From Ottowia sp. (lineage in GTDB: Bacteria; Pseudomonadota; Gammaproteobacteria; Burkholderiales; Burkholderiaceae_C): a stretch of 64,000 nucleotides of DNA. The translations under genes were made by a program, and so were the position numbers. The notes beneath the pieces were generated by a model. It saw only the letters and a program-made list of their open reading frames with translations. It did no database searches and was not told where the DNA came from. Positions 26,949 through 34,473 of this stretch are shown here, piece after piece. Positions within the stretch are counted from its first letter, which is position 1, and every line of letters starts with the position of its first letter. The DNA lies in assembly GCF_016703145.1 (NCBI RefSeq), contig NZ_JADJCO010000005.1:124001-188000 (forward strand), read 5' to 3'.

Positions 26949-26963
26949 CCCCTGAGGAGAACC

Positions 26964-27611
26964 ATGAAGAAACTGAACAAAGTAGCGATCATGTTCGCTG
27001 TCGCAACCGTGGCTGGTTCCGCCTTCGCAGCTGGCTCGACGATCAATTCCGACAACTGGCGTAGTGGCCATGGCAACCTGATCTGGAAAAACGGCACCAA
27101 CGAACTGTGCTGGCGCGATGCGTTCTGGACGCCCGCCACCGCAGCGCCTGGCTGCGATGGCGCGCTCGAGGCGCCCAAGGCCGCGCCTGCGCCCGCACCT
27201 GTCGCGGCGCCTCCCGCTCCGGCCCCCGCACCTGCGCCCGCACCTGTGGCCGCTCAGAAGGTGACGTATGCCGCCGATGCTTTCTTCGACTTCGACAAGG
27301 CCGTGCTGAAGCCCGAGGGCCGCGCCAAGCTGGACGACCTGACGAGCAAGATTCAGGGCATCAACCTGGAAGTGATCATCGCTGTCGGCCATACCGACTC
27401 GGTGGGCTCCAACGCCTACAACCAGCGCCTGTCGGTGCGTCGCGCCGAAGCCGTGAAGGCCTACCTGGTGTCCAAGGGCATCGAGCGCAACCGCATCTAC
27501 ACCGAAGGCAAGGGCGAGACCCAGCCCGTGGCTGACAATCGCACCGCCGAAGGCCGCGCGAAGAACCGCCGCGTGGAAATTGAAGTGGTCGGTACTCGTC
27601 CCAGCAAATAA
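26964..27611 (+). CDS. ompA: OmpA-family outer-membrane protein
   Basis: A 215-residue outer-membrane or periplasmic protein. It has a signal peptide (AIMFAVATVAGSAFA), a short N-terminal region with two cysteines, and a proline/alanine linker (PAPAPVAAPPAPAPAPAPAP). A peptidoglycan-binding OmpA domain follows: FFDFDKAVLKPEGRAKLDDL, VGHTDSVGSNAYNQRLSVRR and NRRVEIEV. It is smaller than enteric OmpA and lacks the eight-stranded barrel, as is usual for the Burkholderiales homologue next to gyrA. The ribosome-binding site is GAGGAGA. Confidence 0.92.
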   Translation: MKKLNKVAIMFAVATVAGSAFAAGSTINSDNWRSGHGNLIWKNGTNELCWRDAFWTPATAAPGCDGALEAPKAAPAPAPVAAPPAPAPAPAPAPVAAQKVTYAADAFFDFDKAVLKPEGRAKLDDLTSKIQGINLEVIIAVGHTDSVGSNAYNQRLSVRRAEAVKAYLVSKGIERNRIYTEGKGETQPVADNRTAEGRAKNRRVEIEVVGTRPSK

Positions 27612-27634
27612 TCCGATTCACGGACGACGTTCGT

Positions 27635-27669
27635 AAAGCCTTGGGGGTGAAAGCTCCCAGGGCTTTTTT
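27635..27669 (+). terminator. Intrinsic terminator of ompA
   Basis: AAAGCCTTGGG pairs with CCCAGGGCTTT (11 bp, one wobble) around a loop of ten bases and ends in six T. It lies 24 bp after the ompA stop. Confidence 0.85.
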
Positions 27670-27675
27670 GTTCTT

Positions 27676-28191
27676 GTGACCGAAGTGCCTGGGCCACCTC
27701 GACGCGCCGTCCTCCCCTGGAGTGTCGTGGCGGCAGTTCTGATACTGGCATCCCTCATGGTTGCTGCGGCTGTGCTCTCTTCCGAACGCGCCGCAGACGA
27801 CGGGGCTTGGCTGGATCGCGGCCATGGTCAGACGACGGTGCTGATGGTGCTGTCACCGCGCATGGTTTATGCGCTGCGCGAATGGCCGCGCATGCGGCAG
27901 GCGGCTCAGGATGCCGGCTTTCGAGTTCTGGCCGCTCGTGATCCGCGGGTGCCGCTGGCTGAGTGGTGGGCCGGGATTCGCGCTGCAGGACAGCCGGAAC
28001 TGGCATTCATGGAGACCGTGGACGAACACATGGCGGTGAAGCTGGGCGCGCTCAACCACACGCCAGCCAGCCTGGTGGCCCGCTGCGGTCAGTGGCACCC
28101 CTGGCCGGTCCTCGGGGTGATGCCGGACGTGACCTGGGTGTCGGTGCTTCGCGCGCGAGAGGCGCAGTTGAAGGAGGCCGCATGCCCTTGA
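27676..28191 (+). CDS. Unknown membrane-anchored protein, possibly thioredoxin-fold
   Basis: I do not recognise this protein with certainty. It has 171 residues with one N-terminal hydrophobic anchor (VVAAVLILASLMVAAAVLSS) and then a periplasmic domain. VLMVLSPRMVYALREWPRMR and the end HPWPVLGVMPDVTWVSVLRA give the impression of a thioredoxin-like fold without a CxxC pair, but this is only an impression. The start is GTG at 27676, seven bases past the ompA terminator. It overlaps the next gene by 10 bp, so the two are likely translated together. Confidence 0.7.
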   Translation: MTEVPGPPRRAVLPWSVVAAVLILASLMVAAAVLSSERAADDGAWLDRGHGQTTVLMVLSPRMVYALREWPRMRQAAQDAGFRVLAARDPRVPLAEWWAGIRAAGQPELAFMETVDEHMAVKLGALNHTPASLVARCGQWHPWPVLGVMPDVTWVSVLRAREAQLKEAACP

Positions 28192-29414
28192 TGCCGCCAA
28201 CGATCAGGTCAGCGTTGATCGTTGGCGTGATGGTCATCAGGGTGTCCGCAGAGGCTCAAGAGGCCCATTTCGCGTGCATCGCACCCCTGGCCTATCTTGC
28301 GCTGGACGCCCAGGCCGTGGGGCGTGACGACAATGGGGTGGCTGCCCTGGGAACCTATGAGCGCGTGAGTCCGGACGGCCGCTTTATCCTCCGCTCCTAT
28401 TCGGGCGCCCAGCTGGGCAGGGTCAGCCTGATGGAACTGCCGGCCGGTGCGGCCGGCCCTGTGAAAGCGTATTCGACGCCGTTGTCCAACGAAGCCTTTC
28501 CGGTTCAAGGGACATGGCGCTACCTGGTCGATGTGACTGGCGAGCACTATCGTTTCACCGACGTGCTGCGGCAGCAGATGCGCGCCCCGCCTTTGTTCAA
28601 GGGCGGCATGACCGGTTTCTATGCTGCCGCATCCGAGATACCCACACCGGACAATGCGTTGCTACCCGATGGGACCCGCGGGCAAGCATCATCGCAAACC
28701 ATCCATATTCGTTCGCTCAGTTGGCCCCAGGACGCCAACTCCGACAACCAGGGCGTCGGGCCATTGCAGGTTGCCACCATAGAAGTGCATGACGATGGCC
28801 GGACGGCGCGTCTGGCCGGTACCACGAGGCCACGTTTCATCTGTGGCGGGCGAACACACATCGACGGCAGCGTCTATGCATTGCCCATGATCTCGGTCGA
28901 TGGCGGGGAGTTCTCAGCCATACCCCAAACGCCCAGGTCTGGCCAGCCTTCCATGCGCGTCTACGGTTTGGCGCCTCGGGCCATGGCCACCGAGCATCCT
29001 TGCGATCTGCGGGCGGATCTGGGCTCTTCACCCAGCAAGGCCGTCTTCGGATTTTCGCGGGGGGGCGCGCAGGCCTGGTTGACCTACAGCGACCTGGGCC
29101 ACGTCTATGTCTTCGATCGCGGCCTGAAGCAGGCCTTCCGGCTCGACCATGCCATGCACCGGGTGCTGGCCAGCGCTTTTCCCGGGTTGACCAGGGATGG
29201 CCGCGTCATCTATGGCGCTACTTGGCGCACGTGCGCCGACGCCAAGATCTGCCCCGAGCAGGCGGGCTACGTGGTTGCCGACCCCTACCAGAGCCGTGCA
29301 TACAGGGACTACTGGCAAAGCCGGGGGACGGCGCCGCCCAAAGCCTGCATCACGGTGCAGGAAATTCAGGCCGAACGCGTCCGATTCGCCGATTTTCACC
29401 GGCTGGCGCCCTGA
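28182..29414 (+). CDS. Unknown secreted protein, possible beta-propeller
   Basis: I cannot assign a family. It has 410 residues with a signal-like N-terminus (RSALIVGVMVIRVSAEAQ) and a mature part rich in short turns such as RVSPDGRFILRSYSG and TRDGRVIYGATW. Those resemble WD40/PD40-type propeller blades. Cysteines at HFACIAP, RFICGG, HPCDLR, RTCADAKIC and KACITV could form disulfides, consistent with a periplasmic or outer-membrane location. The ATG follows AAGGAGG closely and lies inside the end of the previous gene. The pair sits between ompA and ubiG. Confidence 0.7.
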   Translation: MPLMPPTIRSALIVGVMVIRVSAEAQEAHFACIAPLAYLALDAQAVGRDDNGVAALGTYERVSPDGRFILRSYSGAQLGRVSLMELPAGAAGPVKAYSTPLSNEAFPVQGTWRYLVDVTGEHYRFTDVLRQQMRAPPLFKGGMTGFYAAASEIPTPDNALLPDGTRGQASSQTIHIRSLSWPQDANSDNQGVGPLQVATIEVHDDGRTARLAGTTRPRFICGGRTHIDGSVYALPMISVDGGEFSAIPQTPRSGQPSMRVYGLAPRAMATEHPCDLRADLGSSPSKAVFGFSRGGAQAWLTYSDLGHVYVFDRGLKQAFRLDHAMHRVLASAFPGLTRDGRVIYGATWRTCADAKICPEQAGYVVADPYQSRAYRDYWQSRGTAPPKACITVQEIQAERVRFADFHRLAP

Positions 29415-29456
29415 GCCGGGCGCTCCACGGCGGCGCCGGCGTGGGCGGCGCATGGG

Positions 29457-29468
29457 ACAATCCCGCCC
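29457..29468 (+). promoter_or_regulatory. Leaderless-type -10 element of ubiG
   Basis: GGGACAAT ends at 29461, and seven bases later the ubiG ATG begins at 29469. There is no Shine-Dalgarno sequence between them, which suggests that transcription starts at or very near the start codon. Confidence 0.5.
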
Positions 29469-30179
29469 ATGAATGCCGCCAATGTCGATCAGGCCGAGTT
29501 GGCCAAGTTCTCCTCCCTGGCCCACCGCTGGTGGGACATCGACGGGGAATTCGCGCCTCTGCACCAGATCAACCCGCTGCGCCTGGACTGGATCGATGGC
29601 ATCCGTCCCCTGGAGGGCACCCGCGTGTTGGACGTGGGCTGCGGTGGCGGCATCCTCGCCGATGCCATGGCGCGCAAAGGCGCCGAGGTGCTGGGCATCG
29701 ACCTGGCGGACAAATCGCTCAGGGTGGCTCAGTTGCACGCACTGGAGTCGCAGACGCCGCGAGTGGCCTACCGCCACGTCGCGGCCGAGGCGTTGGCGGA
29801 GGAAATGCCGGGCCAGTTCGACGCCGTGACCTGCATGGAAATGCTGGAGCATGTGCCCGACCCGGCGTCCATCGTCCAGGCGTGCGCGACCTTGGCCAAG
29901 CCGGGCGGATGGGTTTTTTTCTCCACCATCAACCGCAGCCCCAAGTCGTTTCTGATGGCGATTGTCGGGGCCGAGTACGCACTGAACCTGGTGCCGCGCG
30001 GCACGCATGAATACGCGCGCCTGATTCGGCCGAGCGAACTGGCGCAGTTCTGCCGCGCCGCCGGCCTGGACCTCGAGCACAGCCGGGGGCTGACCTACAA
30101 CCCGCTGTCTCGCCGCTACCGCCTGTCGGCAGATACCGGCGTCAACTACATGATCGCGGCCCGCAAGGCAGAGCGATGA
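29469..30179 (+). CDS. ubiG: Ubiquinone biosynthesis O-methyltransferase
   Basis: UbiG carries out both SAM-dependent O-methylations in ubiquinone synthesis. The 236-residue protein begins with LAKFSSLAHRWWDIDGEFAP followed by LHQINPLRLDWI, highly typical of UbiG. The SAM-binding motif is VLDVGCGGGILADAMARKGA. TCMEMLEHVPDPASIVQAC and the C-terminal YNPLSRRYRLSADTGVNYM complete the match. It overlaps gph by 4 bp (ATGA). Confidence 0.96.
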   Translation: MNAANVDQAELAKFSSLAHRWWDIDGEFAPLHQINPLRLDWIDGIRPLEGTRVLDVGCGGGILADAMARKGAEVLGIDLADKSLRVAQLHALESQTPRVAYRHVAAEALAEEMPGQFDAVTCMEMLEHVPDPASIVQACATLAKPGGWVFFSTINRSPKSFLMAIVGAEYALNLVPRGTHEYARLIRPSELAQFCRAAGLDLEHSRGLTYNPLSRRYRLSADTGVNYMIAARKAER

Positions 30180-30847
30180 TTTGGCGCCGGGATATTCGCT
30201 GCGTGCTGTTCGATCTGGACGGCACCCTGATCGACAGCGCCGCCGACCTTGGCCTGTCAGCCGACGAGATGCGCACCGCGCGGGGCTTGCCGTCGTTGCC
30301 CGTGCAGGCGTATCGCGCCAGCGCGGGTTCGGGCGCCCGTGGCATGCTGAGGGTGGCTTTTGGCCTGTCGCCAGAGGATCACGGATTCGCGGAACTGCGG
30401 GAAGAATTCTTCGCCAACTACGAGCGCCGCATGACCCGGCTGACCCGCACTTTTACCGGTGTCGAATTCTTGCTGCTGGCCCTGCGCGAGCGTGGGATGC
30501 TGTGGGGCGTGGTCACCAACAAGTCGCGGCGCTTCACCGAACCGCTCACGGCATCGATGCCTCTTTTTGGCGCCGCTGCCACCATTGTCAGCGGCGATAC
30601 CACACCGCATGCCAAGCCGCATCCGGCGCCGCTTGTCGAGGCCATGCGGCAGGCCGCTGTTTCCCCCGCGCATTGCATCTACGTCGGCGACGATGAGCGC
30701 GACATCCAGGCCGGCAAGGCCGCCGGTGTGGCCACCGTGGCCGCCCGCTACGGCTATCTGGGCGTGGGCACCGACGTGGAGCGCTGGCGTGCCGATGCCG
30801 CCATCGATGAGCCGCTGCAGCTCTTGAATCTGTTGAATCCAGCCTAA
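30176..30847 (+). CDS. gph: Phosphoglycolate phosphatase (HAD superfamily)
   Basis: Gph hydrolyses 2-phosphoglycolate, formed by oxidative DNA damage and photorespiration-like side reactions. The 223-residue HAD phosphatase has the nucleophile motif DLDGTLIDSA, the second motif VVTNKSRRF, and the magnesium-binding VGDDERDIQAGKAAG. Coupling to ubiG by ATGA overlap is common in Burkholderiales. Its TAA stop lies inside the -10 element of the tmRNA gene. Confidence 0.92.
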   Translation: MIWRRDIRCVLFDLDGTLIDSAADLGLSADEMRTARGLPSLPVQAYRASAGSGARGMLRVAFGLSPEDHGFAELREEFFANYERRMTRLTRTFTGVEFLLLALRERGMLWGVVTNKSRRFTEPLTASMPLFGAAATIVSGDTTPHAKPHPAPLVEAMRQAAVSPAHCIYVGDDERDIQAGKAAGVATVAARYGYLGVGTDVERWRADAAIDEPLQLLNLLNPA

Positions 30848-30850
30848 AAT
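30824..30850 (+). promoter_or_regulatory. Promoter of ssrA
   Basis: TAAAAT at 30845-30850 is a good -10 box, with TTGAAT at 30824-30829 as a possible -35, spaced 15 bases. The tmRNA 5' end at 30861 would be made by RNase P from a slightly longer transcript. The elements overlap the end of gph. Confidence 0.55.
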
Positions 30851-30860
30851 GCATGTTCCA

Positions 30861-31236
30861 GGGGCTGCATTGGTTTCGACGTGGGTTGGAAGCGCTTCAG
30901 GGCATGCCGAGGTTCAGTCACCTCGTAAAACAGCTGAAACAAACTAACTGCAAACGACGAACGTTTCGCACTCGCCGCCTAAACAGCGGTGAGCCTCGCA
31001 ACAGCAGGCCGATGGGCTGGGCAAGGGCGGCGCAAGCCGTCCCGGCTGCGGGGGAATCCACATTGGCTGGCTTGCGTCCGGGTGCCTTGGACGCAGGTAA
31101 GACAAAAGGGCACTGGCTGCCGGCGTAGCGTGCGACTGCGCGACGCGGGCGGTGAGACTCAAAACAGACCGCTAAGCATGTAGAACTGGGCGTGGAAGAT
31201 TTGCGGACGCGGGTTCAAATCCCGCCAGCTCCACCA
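30861..31236 (+). ncRNA. ssrA: Transfer-messenger RNA (tmRNA)
   Basis: tmRNA rescues stalled ribosomes and tags their products for proteolysis. The acceptor stem pairs GGGGCTG at 30861 with CAGCTCC ending at 31232, followed by ACCA. The T-arm is GGGTTCAAATCCC. The tag reading frame begins at GCA 30950 and encodes ANDERFALAA followed by TAA, a betaproteobacterial tag. The conserved start GGGGCTGCATTGGTTTCGAC is present. The 3' end is a common integration site for tyrosine integrases, and an integrase remnant follows. Confidence 0.97.
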
Positions 31237-31247
31237 CCATATCATCC

Positions 31248-31284
31248 AAGGACGTTCGCCACCTTCCGGTGAACGTCCTTTTTC
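31248..31284 (+). terminator. Intrinsic terminator of ssrA
   Basis: AAGGACGTTCGCC pairs with GGTGAACGTCCTT around a 7-base loop and continues into TTTTTC. It lies 12 bases after the tmRNA CCA end. Confidence 0.88.
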
Positions 31285-31348
31285 ATTGGCTGGTCAGCAA
31301 CTTAGCCTCCGCAGTCGTCCGAGATAGTTCGCCTGAAGCCGGAGCAAA

Positions 31349-31412
31349 ACCGGGGAACAGACCGGGGAACAAGCCGGGCTACAGTCCGCAAATCGGGGTT
31401 TTGTTCCCCGGT
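31349..31412. repeat. Direct and inverted CCGGGGAAC repeats before the integrase remnant
   Basis: ACCGGGGAACA occurs twice in a row with 12-base spacing (31349 and 31361), and its exact complement TGTTCCCCGGT is at 31402-31412. A further TGTTTCCCCG follows. The set lies between the tmRNA attachment site and the integrase frame, where arm-type integrase or excisionase sites are often found. Confidence 0.5.
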
Positions 31413-31444
31413 CTCCCCTGTTTCCCCGCCCTGGAGGCCATTCG

Positions 31445-32271
31445 ATGCTGACCGACCTGCACTGCAAGAACGCCACCTGCCCGCCCGACAGAAAGCGTGC
31501 CCGCTTCACCGACTCGGCTGGCCTTTACCTCGAAGTCAGCCCGGCCGGCTCCAAGCGCTGGTTCTGGAAAACCTACGCCGACGGCAAGGAGGGCCGCCTG
31601 GCCCTGGGCAGCTACCCGGCCATGCGCGTGGCCGATGCTCGCAAGGCGCGTGACGCGGCCAGGTTGCAGAAGGCCGTCGGCGTTGACCCGGTGCAGGCGC
31701 GCAGGCTGGACAAACTCAGGGCCAGCGCGAGGGCGGCGGCACCTTCAAGGCTGTGGCCCTGGAGTGGCGTGCCAAGCAAGTGGAAGGCTGGAGCCCCGAG
31801 CATGCCCGGCGCACGCTGCGCCAGTTGGAGCGCGACCTGTTCCCCTGGCTGGGCGACCGGCCCATGGCCGCCATCGAGCCGATGGAGCTGCTGGCCGTAT
31901 TGCAGAAGGTCGAGGAACGCGGCGCGCTGGAGACGGCCGACCGCGCCCTGATGCTGGCCCGCCAGGTGTACGAATACTGGCTGCCCACCGCCGACAAGGC
32001 GCAGCGCAACATCACCGAGGGCCTGAAGAAGCGCCTGACGCCGTACCGTGGCAAGCACTTCGCGGCCATCGTGGAGCCCCAGCCCTGCCGCTGCTGGACC
32101 GCGCCCGCCATGGCTGGTCTGCGTGCCGCACAGGGCAGCGAGCACCGCACGATCCACTTCAAGGACTCCAGCAGCTACCTGCCCCAACACCAGCTCCGAT
32201 TCCTGAAGGGTGGCAACCGAGGGAGGGCATGCCCGGACAGATGCCGGACTTTTGGGGCGGTTGGGCAGTAG
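31445..32271 (+). pseudogene. Tyrosine integrase remnant, frameshifted and truncated
   Basis: The first 90 codons encode the DUF4102 arm-binding domain of P4-type phage integrases (FTDSAGLYLEVSPAGSKRWF, then GRLALGSYPAMRVADARKAR). Near 31725-31735 the frame shifts; the core-binding domain continues one frame away with FKAVALEWRAKQVEGWSPEH and then RTLRQLERDLFPWLGDRPMA. After AAIVEP near 32080 the sequence is unrelated and the whole catalytic R-H-R-Y domain is missing. It cannot be active. Its place directly after ssrA marks an old genomic-island insertion. Confidence 0.85.
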
Positions 32272-32420
32272 CGACCTGAGCTGCCGTGGTCCAAAGCTGG
32301 GGGTTCTCAATGCCTCCAGGGTCCTGCAAGACAAGGGTGCGTCAGCGCACAGACTCGCTGGTCCGATCAGGCTCCAATGCAGGCAGACAAGGGGTGCGCC
32401 ACCGGCCTCTGGAGGTCACC

Positions 32421-32816
32421 ATGAACATTGCCACCATCCTCGCTGCCCTGGCCCTGGCGGCCATCGGTGCCACCGTGTACTTTCTCGACAGCATTGGCCT
32501 GGGCATCGCGCTGATCGTGTGCGCGGCCGTCGTTTCGCAGATGGCGACCCTGCCCAACATAGGGTGGCGATATGCCCGCCGCAAGCAGGGCGAGGGCCAG
32601 CACCCGGCGCCACTCGATGCCGTGGCTGGCGGAGACCTTCTGGAAAGCGCCGTGGCCGAAATCGAGGAAGGCCGTGTGGACACCCGCAGCTTCCTCAAGA
32701 ACCTGAAGGCGGCCTTGCACCCACCGGATGGCGCTGCTTCATCCCATGGAAACAAGGACCAGACGTCAGCCCGGCCTGAACCATTCGCGAACGACGCAAC
32801 TCACCACAAGGAGTAG
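32421..32816 (+). CDS. Small membrane protein of unknown function
   Basis: A 131-residue protein with two N-terminal hydrophobic segments (ILAALALAAIGATVYFL and IGLGIALIVCAAVVSQMA) and a hydrophilic tail rich in Pro and Ala. No family recognised. The ATG follows GGAGG. It lies in the accessory stretch after the integrase remnant, directly before a DUF3309 gene (3 bp), and may be co-transcribed with it. Confidence 0.65.
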   Translation: MNIATILAALALAAIGATVYFLDSIGLGIALIVCAAVVSQMATLPNIGWRYARRKQGEGQHPAPLDAVAGGDLLESAVAEIEEGRVDTRSFLKNLKAALHPPDGAASSHGNKDQTSARPEPFANDATHHKE

Positions 32817-32819
32817 ATC

Positions 32820-32978
32820 ATGAGCTTGAGCACCATTTTGCTGATCGTCCTGATCCTGGTATTGATCGGCGCGTTTCCCACCTGGCCGCACAGCCGGAGT
32901 TGGGGCTATCTCCCGAGCGGCATCGTCGGCCTGATCGTGCTGGTACTGGTCGTCATGCTCCTGACGGGACGCCTGTAA
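32820..32978 (+). CDS. DUF3309 small membrane protein
   Basis: A 52-residue protein with two membrane helices around a conserved loop: MSLSTILLIVLILVLIGAFP, then TWPHSRSWGYLPSG. The loop and length match the DUF3309 family of short stress-associated membrane proteins. The ATG follows AAGGAG with good spacing. Role unknown. Confidence 0.85.
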   Translation: MSLSTILLIVLILVLIGAFPTWPHSRSWGYLPSGIVGLIVLVLVVMLLTGRL

Positions 32979-33121
32979 ACAGGCGCTGGTTCTCGCGCGG
33001 CCCCCGAAGGCCTTGCGACGAGGGCGAGGCCCGGCTCAGAATGTCGCTTGCCAACGCGCCGAGGAGGCAGTGCGCGTTGCGATGGCTGGCGGCGTTTCGA
33101 TTCGCAGGAGGATTTCACCCC

Positions 33122-33334
33122 ATGACCAGGACATTCGAGATGGGCGATCACGTGACGTGGAATTCCGAGGCCGGCCGAGTCTCGGGGACGATCATCGCGG
33201 TCCATACCGCAGATTTTCTCTACAAGGGCCACGTACACCGTGCCTCGCCGGCCGATCCGCAGTACGAGATCAAGAGCGACAAGACCGATCACGTCGCCGC
33301 GCACCGGGGCGGCGTGCTGGAGCACGCACCCTGA
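33122..33334 (+). CDS. DUF2945 (TUDOR-like) small protein
   Basis: A 70-residue soluble protein. FEMGDHVTWNSEAGRVSGTI and QYEIKSDKTDHVAAHRGGVL identify the DUF2945 family, a small SH3-like beta-barrel. It has an AGGAGG ribosome-binding site. The next gene starts 9 bp later, so they may be a pair. Function unknown; the family is common in soil Proteobacteria. Confidence 0.85.
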   Translation: MTRTFEMGDHVTWNSEAGRVSGTIIAVHTADFLYKGHVHRASPADPQYEIKSDKTDHVAAHRGGVLEHAP

Positions 33335-33343
33335 GGGCGCGGC

Positions 33344-33874
33344 GTGGCGCTGCCTTTCTTCACGGTCGGCCACTCCAACCGGCCCATCGAGGACTTCACC
33401 GCGCTGCTGGCGCAGGTGGACGTGGGCTTCGTGGCGGACATCCGCAAGGTGCCGGCCTCGCGGGCCAACCCCCAGTTCAACCAGGGCCCGCTGTCCGACG
33501 CGCTGCGGGCGCGCGGCGTGGCATACGAGGCCATGGTGGCACTCGGCGGCCTGCGCGGCAAGGCCAGGGGCGTGCTGTCCGGCGTCAACGGCTTCTGGAC
33601 CAACGACAGCTTTCACAACTACGCCGACTACGCGCTCTCCCCGGATTTCCACGCCGCCCTCGACCACCTGATCGAGCGCGGGCGCCGGCAGCGCTGCGCG
33701 ATGATGTGCTCCGAAGCCGTGTGGTGGCGCTGCCACCGGCGCATCGTGGCCGATCACCTGATCGCCCGGGGCGAGACGGTGCTGCACATCCTGGGGCGCG
33801 GCCAGGTCGAGCCGGCCCGCCTGACACCGGGCGCCGTGGTGCAGCCGGACGGCGCGGTGGCGTACCCGGCATGA
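33344..33874 (+). CDS. DUF488 family protein
   Basis: A 176-residue protein. FFTVGHSNRPIEDFTALLAQ, VADIRKVPASRANPQFN and the CSEAVWWRCHRRIVADHL segment, with two nearby cysteines, match DUF488. Members have been linked to nucleic-acid or stress functions but the activity is unproven. The start is GTG at 33344. It converges with folA and forms the edge of the accessory stretch behind the tmRNA gene. Confidence 0.88.
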   Translation: MALPFFTVGHSNRPIEDFTALLAQVDVGFVADIRKVPASRANPQFNQGPLSDALRARGVAYEAMVALGGLRGKARGVLSGVNGFWTNDSFHNYADYALSPDFHAALDHLIERGRRQRCAMMCSEAVWWRCHRRIVADHLIARGETVLHILGRGQVEPARLTPGAVVQPDGAVAYPA

Positions 33875-33885
33875 GTGTGTCCCGG

Positions 33886-34404
33886 TCAGGCCGCGCACCG
33901 CCAGGTGACGATGCTGTAGCCCAGCCCCGACGCGCTGGCGTGCCGCTCGCGCGCCGCTTCGCGCCACTCGGGGCCGAGGGTGGGGGCGAAGGCGTCACCG
34001 TCGAAGTCGGCGTCGATCTCGGTCACCACCACCTCGTCGGCTAGCGGCAGTGCCTGGGCGTAGATCTGCGCGCCGCCGATGATCCAGACCTGATCCGCGT
34101 TCTCGCAAATCTGTAGCGCCTCGCGCAGGCTTGATGCGGGCTTCGCGCCGTTTTCATGCCAATCCACCTGCCGCGTGACGACGACGTTGGCGCGGCCGGG
34201 CAGGGGGCGGAAGCGCGCGGGCAGCGAGTCCCAGGTCTTGCGCCCCATGACGACCGGGTGGCTGAGCGTGGTGCGCTTGAAGTGCGCCAGGTCTTCGGGC
34301 AGGTGCCAGGGCATGGCGCCGTCCCGGCCGATCACGCCGTTGCGGGCGCGAGCATAGATCAGGCCGATGCGGGGCGTCTTCGAGAGCGTGCGCGGGTCGG
34401 TCAT
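33886..34404 (-). CDS. folA: Dihydrofolate reductase
   Basis: This enzyme reduces dihydrofolate to tetrahydrofolate with NADPH and is the trimethoprim target. The 172-residue protein has IYARARNGVIGRDGAMPWHL, with the substrate-binding region, then VVMGRKTWDSLP and VWIIGGAQIYAQALPLADEV. It is downstream of thyA on the same strand, separated by a family A repeat. The pairing is functional because ThyA makes the dihydrofolate that FolA recycles. Confidence 0.95.
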   Translation of the reverse strand: MTDPRTLSKTPRIGLIYARARNGVIGRDGAMPWHLPEDLAHFKRTTLSHPVVMGRKTWDSLPARFRPLPGRANVVVTRQVDWHENGAKPASSLREALQICENADQVWIIGGAQIYAQALPLADEVVVTEIDADFDGDAFAPTLGPEWREAARERHASASGLGYSIVTWRCAA

Positions 34405-34411
34405 CCGGTTA

Positions 34412-34473
34412 CTTCAAAATAAATAGCTGTCGGCGCTTTATGGACGCCGGTTACAGCCCGATTTGACTAAAAA
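34412..34473 (-). repeat. Family A dispersed repeat, copy A7
   Basis: A reverse copy: AAATAGCTGTCGGCGCTTTA, GACGCCGGTTACAGCCCG and ATTTGACTAAAAATC. It fills the thyA-folA gap, reaching the thyA stop codon. Confidence 0.72.

Noticed and set aside
27165..27255. Repeat within ompA
   Set aside because: It is an ordinary Pro/Ala linker of OmpA-type proteins.
31205..31236. tRNA-like T-arm and CCA end
   Set aside because: It is the 3' domain of tmRNA, not a separate tRNA gene.
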